Under the pieces are notes generated by a model. That model made no database searches and was not told the origin of the DNA. It saw only the letters and a program-made list of their open reading frames with translations. Positions 30,731-36,680 of a stretch of DNA of 36,680 bases are shown piece after piece. Positions within the stretch are counted from its first letter, which is position 1. Each line of letters starts with the position of its first letter. Both the position numbers and the translations under genes were made by a program. The stretch comes from Clostridia bacterium (GTDB lineage: Bacteria; Bacillota; Clostridia; Christensenellales; Aristaeellaceae). Location: assembly GCA_017936765.1 (NCBI GenBank), contig JAGBEX010000042.1:1-36680 (forward strand), written 5' to 3'.

Positions 30731-31459
30731 TCAGAATTTCTTCACGAGCTTCTTCCAGTCGTACCCTTCAAACTCCCGGTGGTGTCCCCGCTTGCGCGGA
30801 TTAGCCGCCGCCTGCTCCCTGGGCGTCAGGTTGGTGTGCATATACAGCGTGTCCAGCCCTGCCGCCTTCGCGCCAGCAATGTCCGTGTCCCGGTCATTGC
30901 CGATCATCAGGCACTTGCTCGGGTCAAGCTGCTGCTCCTCCAACAGCGCCCGGAAGAACCGCACATCCGGCTTGCGGCACCCGTAGTCCGAGGACAGGTA
31001 TACCCCGTCAAACTCCTCGCCCAGCCCCAGGTGCTTCAGCTCGTAGGCGGTAAACACCCGCTGGGCGTTGCTCAGCAGCCACAGGCGATAGCCCTTGCGC
31101 CGCAGGGTGGCCAGGGCTTCCTTCACATAGGGGTACAGGCGAATGTACTCGGTGGACGCAATGCGGAAGAGCTGCGCGGCGTTCACCCCCAGCACGTCCG
31201 CATCGGCCACGCCCCTGTCCCGCAGGAGCTGCGCCATCACCTGCTCAAAGGGGATATCCGGAAAGCACTCGTAGCTCTGCCCGGCCTTCGCCTCCCGCTG
31301 CGCCATGGCAGCATCGAAGGCGGCGTGCAGTTCTTCGCCGGTGCAGGGCGCGCCATAGTAGCCGAAATACAGCGCCGTCTTGTTCCACACCAGGGCGTTT
31401 TCCTCGGTGTGAATATCCACCAGCGTGCCATACAGGTCAAAGATCAGGTCGGTGTACAT
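30731..31459 (-). CDS. HAD-superfamily hydrolase (subfamily IA)
   Basis: A 242-residue HAD hydrolase. Motif I is FDLYGTLVD with the nucleophile aspartate near residue 8; the +2 position is tyrosine rather than aspartate, as in haloacid-dehalogenase-like members. Motif II LLSNAQ, motif III GCRKPDVRFF and motif IV MIGNDRDTDIAGAKAAG follow. The cap is alpha-helical and inserted after motif I. Upstream reading to 31807 is open, but ATG 31459 has GGAGGG 6 bp before it and gives the family's N-terminus. The substrate is unknown. A -10 TATAAT is at 31478-31483 on the minus strand. Confidence 0.88.
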   Translation of the reverse strand: MYTDLIFDLYGTLVDIHTEENALVWNKTALYFGYYGAPCTGEELHAAFDAAMAQREAKAGQSYECFPDIPFEQVMAQLLRDRGVADADVLGVNAAQLFRIASTEYIRLYPYVKEALATLRRKGYRLWLLSNAQRVFTAYELKHLGLGEEFDGVYLSSDYGCRKPDVRFFRALLEEQQLDPSKCLMIGNDRDTDIAGAKAAGLDTLYMHTNLTPREQAAANPRKRGHHREFEGYDWKKLVKKF

Positions 31460-31493
31460 CAGCATCCCTCCGCTCTGATTATAGCACAAATCC

Positions 31494-31522
31494 TTGCAAA
31501 AGTGGGCATTTCGGCTTATAAT
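31494..31522 (+). promoter_or_regulatory. Promoter of the CE2-type esterase gene
   Basis: TTGCAA (31494-31499), a 17-bp spacer and TATAAT (31517-31522), 29 bp before the ATG. It lies against the divergent HAD promoter region, whose minus-strand TATAAT is at 31478-31483. Confidence 0.8.
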
Positions 31523-31550
31523 GTCTATCAAAAGCCTACGGAGGTGTGCG

Positions 31551-32675
31551 ATGAAAGCCGCGCTGATTCTGCTGCTCTGCCTGCTGATGGCTATACCCAC
31601 CGCGAATGGAGAGACTGCCATGAATACCTTTACCCCCAACTGGAACAATGTCAAACCCCTTGGCCGCACCAAGCCCCTGGAGGATTCCCTGTGGCTGTGC
31701 TTTTCCGGCTCCGGCGCCGAGTTCACGGCCGAATGCACCCGCCTGGCCATCACCATGGCTGGCGATTCCAATGTGAACGACAAGAGCAACCAGACCCGCA
31801 TCGCCATTGAAGTGAATGGTCAGCGTGTGGTGGACGATATGCTGGACGCCGCCGAAAAGACCTACACCGTTTGGGAAAGCGAGGCCGCCCAGCCCATCAC
31901 CGTGCGGGTGATCAAGCTCAGCGAGACTGCCATGTCCACCTGCGGCATCAAGGCCATCGCTACCGATGCAGCGGCCATCCAGCCCACCGCCAAGAAGGCG
32001 CGCGCCATCGAGTTTATTGGCGATTCCATCACCTGCGGCTATGGCGTGGACGACGAGGATGCCAACCACCCCTTCTCCACCTCCACCGAGGATGTGACCC
32101 GCGCCTATGCCTACAAGACCGCCCAGGCGCTGGATGCTGACTACAGCATGGTGTCCATCAGCGGCTACGGCATTATTTCCGGCTACACCGGCACCGGCGA
32201 GAGCAAGGTGACCAACCAGCTGATCCCCACCTATTACGAAAAGCTGGGCTTCTCCTACGGCAGCTATCAGGGCGAGACCCCTGCCAATGTAGCCTGGGAC
32301 TTCTCCGCCTACACCCCTGACCTGATCGTGGTGAACCTTGGCACCAACGACGACAGCTACACCGGCACCGACCCGGAGCGCCAGGAGGACTACCGCGCTT
32401 CCTACACCGAGTTCCTCAAGGTCATTCGCCGCAACAACCCGGACGCCACCATCCTCTGCACCCTGGGCATCATGGGCGACCGCCTCTACCCCCAGGTGAA
32501 GAACGCCGTGGCCGCCTACACCGAGGAGACCGGCGACACCAACATCGGCTGCCTGAAGTTCGACGTGCAGTCCCCCGCCGATGGCTACGCTGCCGACTGG
32601 CACCCCACCGCTGCCACCCACGACAAGGCCGCGGAGAAGCTGATCAAGCGGATCCAACAGCTTATGACCTGGTAA
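31551..32675 (+). CDS. Exported CE2-type SGNH esterase
   Basis: A 374-residue exported carbohydrate acetylesterase-like protein. The signal peptide is MKAALILLLCLLMAIPTANG. Residues ~25-145 form a beta-rich carbohydrate-binding-like domain, as in family CE2. The SGNH catalytic domain follows with IEFIGDSITCGYG (serine 159), NLGTNDD near residue 263 and the catalytic histidine in ADWHPTAATH (near 351). CE2 enzymes remove acetyl groups from plant polysaccharides such as xylan or mannan. The frame opens at 31494, but ATG 31551 has GGAGGT at 6 bp and the promoter overlaps the upstream part. There is no neighbour suggesting a polysaccharide utilisation locus. Confidence 0.85.
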   Translation: MKAALILLLCLLMAIPTANGETAMNTFTPNWNNVKPLGRTKPLEDSLWLCFSGSGAEFTAECTRLAITMAGDSNVNDKSNQTRIAIEVNGQRVVDDMLDAAEKTYTVWESEAAQPITVRVIKLSETAMSTCGIKAIATDAAAIQPTAKKARAIEFIGDSITCGYGVDDEDANHPFSTSTEDVTRAYAYKTAQALDADYSMVSISGYGIISGYTGTGESKVTNQLIPTYYEKLGFSYGSYQGETPANVAWDFSAYTPDLIVVNLGTNDDSYTGTDPERQEDYRASYTEFLKVIRRNNPDATILCTLGIMGDRLYPQVKNAVAAYTEETGDTNIGCLKFDVQSPADGYAADWHPTAATHDKAAEKLIKRIQQLMTW

Positions 32676-32690
32676 AAACAACCGCATAGC

Positions 32691-32729
32691 AAAGCGCCCT
32701 GCATCCACACAAGATGCAGGGCGCTTTTT
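32691..32729 (+). terminator. Terminator of the CE2-type esterase gene
   Basis: AAGCGCCCTGCATC-CACACAA-GATGCAGGGCGCTT is a perfect 14-bp stem followed by a T-tract. Confidence 0.92.
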
Positions 32730-32754
32730 CGCACCATAACCCCAGAAGGTGTCG

Positions 32755-33033
32755 GAGGCGCCGCAGCGCCTCTGACTGTAATCGTATCCGCCGGGTTTCC
32801 CGGCGGGGCGGGGCGTTTTTCGCTCCATGAGGTCAGGCTTTAGCCTGACTAACGTAGCCCATTGCTTGCAATGGGCAAGTGTAGCCAGCGCCGGGCTTGC
32901 CCCGGTGATGGCCGAAACAGAAAACATTCCTTACGCGGAGGAACGGCCGTGGACGGCGCTTGCGCCGGACACAGTGACGAAGCGCAAAATTCAAGGAAGT
33001 GGCTTTGCCACTTCCTTGAGGCGCTACAGCGCC
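32755..33033. repeat. Array of eight different small hairpins
   Basis: Eight palindromes follow one another: GAGGCGC/GCGCCTC (32755-32772), CCGCCGGG/CCCGGCGG (32788-32806), GTCAGGC/GCCTGAC (32832-32849), GCCCATTGC/GCAATGGGC (32857-32876), CCGGG/CCCGG (32891-32905), GTGGACGGCGC/GCGCCGGACAC (32949-32972), TCAAGGAAGTGGC/GCCACTTCCTTGA (32991-33019, perfect 13 bp) and GGCGC/GCGCC (33020-33033). Most loops are TT, TTT, TTTA or CTTG-like. The last hairpin ends two bases from the stop codon of the solute-binding protein gene. This is not a CRISPR array: the units differ in sequence. Confidence 0.75.
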
Positions 33034-33035
33034 AA

Positions 33036-35033
33036 TTACCAATCTTCGAAGATCTCTTCGCCTTCTTCAAGCTCGATCTCTTCGTCCTCCAGCAGCTCTT
33101 CCTCTTCTTCCTCAGCCGGGTCGCCCAGGTAGGCGTCCACAATGGCCTGGGACCAGGTGCCAGCAGAAGTGATCACGTAGTTCTGCAGAGTGTTGGTGTA
33201 GAAGTCGAAGTACGCGTTGGAATACACGGGGATCGTGGGCAGCACCTCTGCCCAGTATTCCTGGAAGGCCACCCACTTCTGGCAGTAGGTCAGCACGTCG
33301 CCAGGCTCGGTCATGCTCATATCCTTGGCCAGTTCGTACAGCTTGCTGTCTTCAATGGCCTGATAGTTGCTGCCCACTAACTCGCCATCGGCAGGCACAA
33401 AGTTCAGCGTGGGGTCGAACACCACGTCGAAGTTGGTGGCCAGGTACATCATGTCGCAGTCGCGGGCTTCCTGACGGTAATACTGCTTCAGCAGGTCATT
33501 CATGGGAACCGGCTCCATGGTCACCTTGATGCCCACCTGAGCCAGATAGTCCACGAAATTGGTCTGCAGGCTATCCACAATGGTGTTGCCCGCAGGATAG
33601 ATCAGCGTCAGGTCCAGGGGAACGATCTCCTCGCCGATCTTGGCGCAGCGCACATCGTCCTTAGCGGGATCGAAGGCGGCACCCTCACGGTTCAGCGTCC
33701 AGCCGTCGCCCTCCAGCAGCTTCACAGCGGCTTCCAGGTCCAGGTTGTACACCGGGATATTCTCCATGGTGATCTCTTCCCAGGCCAGCAGGGCTTCTTC
33801 GTATTCTTCCTTCTCCTGGCGGCTGGCGGACTCTTCAGGCTCCTCCAGCGGAGGCTCCACGGTGCCGTTCACCATCTGGTACATCCATTGGCCGATGCCA
33901 TAGTAGCCATCCACACGCAGGCCGAAGTTGCCCACGTAGTCGCTCACCAGGGTGTCCTTGTCCAGGCAGTAAGCAATGGCCTGGCGCACGGCCTGGCTGT
34001 TCACAGCAGGCTTTTCGCAGTTGTAGGAAATGAAGCTGTAGCCAATGCGGGCGTAGTTGCCCATGTACACAGCGCCAGTACCCACACCGGCAATGCCCTG
34101 CATGATGCTGTCGGTCTTCACAGCCTTGTTGATCAGACCCAGCTCGCCCGCCAGCAGCTGATCCACCATGGTCTCGTTCTCCACGGTCTTGTAGGTCAGG
34201 TGCTGGATGGTGGGCAGCACTCCCTCGGCATTGCCCTTGTAGTATTCGTTGATCTCAAACTCGGCCACTTCGCCATCATAGGAGATCAGCTTGTAGGGGC
34301 CGCTGGTGACCTTGGGATAGGTCACATAGCCGGTCTCGGCATTCAGCAGGGTCTCCTTCAGGGCTTCGGGAGTAAAGGTGCCGGCGGTCTTGTCGATATA
34401 CACGCCCTGGCCATCGTCCTTCACCTGGCAGCCGGGAGCGATAACGCTGATGGGCAGCGCATAGCACCGCAACAGACCCAGCTCGTAGAAGAAGGGACGA
34501 TACTCCTTGGCCACAGTGAAGGAGATCATCGTGTCGGAGGTTACCCGCAGGCCCGCCAGGGTCGCGGCCTCGCCATTCTTGTAGGCTTCCATGCCCAGCA
34601 AGCTTTCATAGCCATTGGTGTTGCCGCCGATGGCTTCAATTTCCGGCGCCACAGAAAGCAGCACGGAGAAAGCATAGTCCCAGGCGGTGATGCGGGAGCC
34701 ATCGGAGTAATACAGGTCGTCAGCCAGCACCATGGAATAGGTGCGGTTGCCCTCCGCATCGTCATACACCACAATGCCCGTGACCACGGAAGGATCCACG
34801 TTGAACAGGCCTTCTTCCTGCTCCCACTGGATCAGGTTGTAGCCAAAGAGCAGCTCCTTCACGTCCAGGTCGGTGGTGTTGTTGCCCCACAGCTGGGTGG
34901 AAAAATGGCCGCTGAAGGCCGTGGTGTTGCCCACAACCAGGTGATCGTAGGTCGGAATGATTTCCTCTGCCACGGCAGCCATCTGGCCAAAGGCCATCAT
35001 CACGGCAAGTAGCAATGCCATCCATTTCTTCAT
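33036..35033 (-). CDS. Extracellular solute-binding protein, family 5, with acidic C-terminal tail
   Basis: A 665-residue peptide/oligopeptide-type solute-binding protein. The signal peptide is MKKWMALLLAVMMAFGQMAAVAEE without lipobox cysteine. Family 5 hallmarks are present: GLRVTSDTMISFTVAKEYRP, VTSGPYKLISYDGEVAEFE and AVRQAIAYCLDKDTLVSDYVG. The protein ends with a highly acidic tail of about 25 residues (DPAEEEEEELLEDEEIELEE) after the normal C-terminal strand. Start ATG 35033 has AAAGG at 9 bp; upstream ATG 35042 would leave no spacing. No permease or ATPase genes are adjacent in the window, so it is an orphan receptor here. Partners may lie beyond the right edge or elsewhere. Confidence 0.85.
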   Translation of the reverse strand: MKKWMALLLAVMMAFGQMAAVAEEIIPTYDHLVVGNTTAFSGHFSTQLWGNNTTDLDVKELLFGYNLIQWEQEEGLFNVDPSVVTGIVVYDDAEGNRTYSMVLADDLYYSDGSRITAWDYAFSVLLSVAPEIEAIGGNTNGYESLLGMEAYKNGEAATLAGLRVTSDTMISFTVAKEYRPFFYELGLLRCYALPISVIAPGCQVKDDGQGVYIDKTAGTFTPEALKETLLNAETGYVTYPKVTSGPYKLISYDGEVAEFEINEYYKGNAEGVLPTIQHLTYKTVENETMVDQLLAGELGLINKAVKTDSIMQGIAGVGTGAVYMGNYARIGYSFISYNCEKPAVNSQAVRQAIAYCLDKDTLVSDYVGNFGLRVDGYYGIGQWMYQMVNGTVEPPLEEPEESASRQEKEEYEEALLAWEEITMENIPVYNLDLEAAVKLLEGDGWTLNREGAAFDPAKDDVRCAKIGEEIVPLDLTLIYPAGNTIVDSLQTNFVDYLAQVGIKVTMEPVPMNDLLKQYYRQEARDCDMMYLATNFDVVFDPTLNFVPADGELVGSNYQAIEDSKLYELAKDMSMTEPGDVLTYCQKWVAFQEYWAEVLPTIPVYSNAYFDFYTNTLQNYVITSAGTWSQAIVDAYLGDPAEEEEEELLEDEEIELEEGEEIFEDW

Positions 35034-35080
35034 GCAGATCATCCTTTCTGTCGAACATGGCCATGAAACTCATGCCCGGC

Positions 35081-35138
35081 AAACCCGGAATGCCCGACAT
35101 ATGACTTGCATATGCCGGGCAGAAATCATTCCGGGTTT
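35081..35138. repeat. Nested inverted repeat between two minus-strand genes
   Basis: AAACCCGGAAT (35081-35091) and ATTCCGGGTTT (35128-35138) are a perfect 11-bp outer arm. Inside, GCCCGACATATG (35092-35103) and CATATGCCGGGC (35109-35120) form a second arm with one G-U pair on the minus strand. TTTTTTT follows on the plus strand, but the genes on both sides are on the minus strand. It could terminate transcription from the right-hand gene only weakly, because the T-tract is on the wrong side for the minus strand. Confidence 0.65.
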
Positions 35139-35157
35139 AGTTTTTTTAGCGTTCCAT

Positions 35158-36680
35158 TTACTCGAAGCACTCGCCAGCGTTGAGATGCACGTTGCCGATG
35201 CCCAGAGGCGTGTCGTAATCATCAATGAAGATCCAACCGTTGCCTCTTCTGACATACACAACCGTGTACTTGATATCGCGTGCGGGCATCCAACCCTTGA
35301 CTTCCTTCAGGCTTGCGCGGTAGCCGTCGATCACGGGAGAATCGACGTCGTACACATCACCGGCCTTCAGGGTCTCGGTGTAAGTGGGAGCCGCCTCGCT
35401 GCCATCGAGGTAGATGTACTCAATGGTCAGCTTGTATTCCTTCGCGGTGTAGATAACATCGTACACCATGTCCTGCTTCTCCATCACGCCGGTCACGCGG
35501 TAGATGTCAGGCTCGTAGCCGCGGATCTTCGGGCTGGTGATCGCATAGGGATCGCCAGTAGCATACTGCTGGGTGAAGGTCTTGGCTGCGACCTCGCCGC
35601 CCACGTACTCATACCAGTAACGCACGGTTACACGGTAGATCTCAGGCACCACGGGCATGGGATCGATGGGATCGTCCTCATCGTCGCTGCCTTCCGGCAC
35701 CTTGGGCTGGTCAGGATCGTCAGGATCGGGAATGGGATCAGCCTTGGCCACGGCCACGTTCAGGATGTGGCCAGCCGCAGCATCAGCCGCAGTTACAATG
35801 CGGGTGGTGGTAAAGGTCTGGCTCTCGCCCACCTTCAGCACTTCGATGGTCTCGTGCAGGCCGGTCAGCTCGTCATCCACCTTCACGTTGGTGTAGTCCA
35901 CGTTGCCGTCGTTCTTCACCACGATCGTGTAGGTGATGGTGTCGCCTACCTGAGCCGTCGTCGTCACATCGGAGGTCTTCACCACCGTCAGCGTGGTATC
36001 GATGGGTTCGGGATCGTCTTCCTCGTCGTCGTCACCCTCGGGGATGTGCGGCGGGTTCTCGGGATCGGGATCCGGAATCTCATCGCCCTTAGCGGTTACG
36101 CTGTTCAGCACGGTGCCTGCCAGGATGTCGTCAGAGGTCACGGTGTACTCGGCGGTGAAGGTCTCGGTAGCGCCCACAGGCAGCTCTTCGATTGTCCACT
36201 TGTCGCCGGTCAGCTCGTCGACCACTTCCACATTGGTGTAAGGCACGTTGCCGTCGTTGGTCACCGTAATGGTGTAGGTGATCTTTTCACCCAGCTTCAC
36301 CTGCTTACCCTGCTTATCGGAGGTCTTCACCACCGTCAGCGTGGTGTCGATGGGATCGGTGGGATCGTCTTCTTCGTCGCCACCCTCGGGGATGTGCGGC
36401 GGGTTCTCGGGATCGGGATCCGGAATCGGATCACCCTTCGCCGTCACCACGTTCAGCACTTCACCCTTCAGGATGTCGTCAGAGGTTACCGTGTAGGTCG
36501 TCGTGAAGGTCTTCGTATCGCCTACCGGCAGCTCGGGGATCGTCCACTCGTTCTTGGTCATTTCGTCAACGACCTTCACGTTCGTGAACGGCACATTGCC
36601 CTTGTTCGTCACCGTGATGGTGTAGTTGATCACTTCGTCCAGGCCAACGGTCTCGCCCTCGTACTTGGAGCTCTTGATCA
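35158..36680 (-). CDS. DUF11/MucBP-like repeat surface protein, C-terminal part (N-terminus outside window)
   Basis: The frame is open through the right edge, so ~507 residues of a larger protein are seen. Three DUF11-type beta-sandwich repeats of about 110 residues occur: each has YTITVTNxGNVPYTN, VVDELTG, TVTSDDI and an acidic spacer with PIPDPDPENPPHIPEG. They are followed by two MucBP-like segments, YRVTVRYWYEYVGG and YKLTIEYIYLDGSE, each of ~65 residues ending in V-Y-D-V-type strands. The protein ends IFIDDYDTPLGIGNVHLNAG with CFE, with no LPXTG motif and no membrane anchor visible. It is presumably an adhesin or S-layer-like exported protein. The DNA of the spacers at 35990-36070 and 36350-36430 is nearly the same. 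Confidence 0.85.
   Translation of the reverse strand, partial: IKSSKYEGETVGLDEVINYTITVTNKGNVPFTNVKVVDEMTKNEWTIPELPVGDTKTFTTTYTVTSDDILKGEVLNVVTAKGDPIPDPDPENPPHIPEGGDEEDDPTDPIDTTLTVVKTSDKQGKQVKLGEKITYTITVTNDGNVPYTNVEVVDELTGDKWTIEELPVGATETFTAEYTVTSDDILAGTVLNSVTAKGDEIPDPDPENPPHIPEGDDDEEDDPEPIDTTLTVVKTSDVTTTAQVGDTITYTIVVKNDGNVDYTNVKVDDELTGLHETIEVLKVGESQTFTTTRIVTAADAAAGHILNVAVAKADPIPDPDDPDQPKVPEGSDDEDDPIDPMPVVPEIYRVTVRYWYEYVGGEVAAKTFTQQYATGDPYAITSPKIRGYEPDIYRVTGVMEKQDMVYDVIYTAKEYKLTIEYIYLDGSEAAPTYTETLKAGDVYDVDSPVIDGYRASLKEVKGWMPARDIKYTVVYVRRGNGWIFIDDYDTPLGIGNVHLNAGECFE

Noticed and set aside
32755..33033. CRISPR array
   Set aside because: The palindromes differ in sequence and spacing, there are no identical direct repeats, and no cas genes are near.
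1..36680. tRNA or rRNA genes, insertion sequences, prophage or replication origin
   Set aside because: No tRNA cloverleaf with CCA end or T-arm consensus, no rRNA segments, no transposase or integrase, and no DnaA-box cluster was recognised in the intergenic stretches.

Overview
The window looks like chromosome of a strictly anaerobic, GC-rich, Gram-positive member of the Clostridia, most likely a gut lineage. The signs are a DnaD/DnaI-type helicase-loading pair, an ANTAR regulator with a split glutamate-synthase-type nitrogen cluster, NfnAB-type electron bifurcation, an Mrp/Mbh-type membrane arm, DUF11 surface repeats, strong AGGAGG ribosome binding sites and GC-rich palindromic intergenic repeats. 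A finer taxonomic placement is not safe from this sequence alone.

Layout. 1-2801 (+): the tail of a nitrogen-assimilation operon (flavin oxidoreductase C-terminus, GXGXG glutamate-synthase domain protein, short glutamine synthetase, ANTAR regulator). Base composition changes visibly after about 3.1 kb, where the remaining genes become much richer in G/C-ending codons. 3254-6279 (-): methionine ABC transporter metQ-metN-metI, preceded by a promoter, a methionine-rich leader peptide and an intrinsic terminator, together a textbook attenuator layout. 6366-8187 (+): secreted L,D-transpeptidase with four peptidoglycan-binding repeats. 8186-12615 (-): moxR, DUF58 and transglutaminase operon. 12635-13936 (+): birA-acpS. 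13935-16742 (-): dnaD-like, dnaI/dnaC-like and ArsC-like genes. 17028-19314 (-): nfnA-nfnB. 19360-29447 (+): a ten-gene Mrp/Mbh-like ion-translocating operon with four large antiporter-type subunits but no redox subunits, ending in a small SGNH hydrolase. 29501-30728 (+): AlaX-type tRNA editing protein. 30731-31459 (-): HAD hydrolase. 31494-32729 (+): exported CE2-type esterase. 32755-33033: array of eight small hairpins. 33036-35033 (-): family-5 solute-binding protein with an acidic tail. 35158-36680 (-): C-terminal part of a large DUF11/MucBP-like surface protein that continues past the right edge.

How it fits together. The nitrogen cluster makes glutamine and glutamate. NfnAB links NADH, NADPH and ferredoxin pools and is divergently transcribed from the membrane arm across about 180 bp, suggesting coordinated redox and ion-gradient physiology. 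The envelope genes (L,D-transpeptidase, MoxR/DUF58/transglutaminase, CE2 esterase, DUF11 protein) point to cell-wall and surface remodelling.

The observations most worth following up are the methionine-rich leader peptide with terminator before metQNI, the Mrp/Mbh-like operon with four antiporter-type subunits and no catalytic module, and the clusters of palindromic hairpins that sit directly against stop codons.
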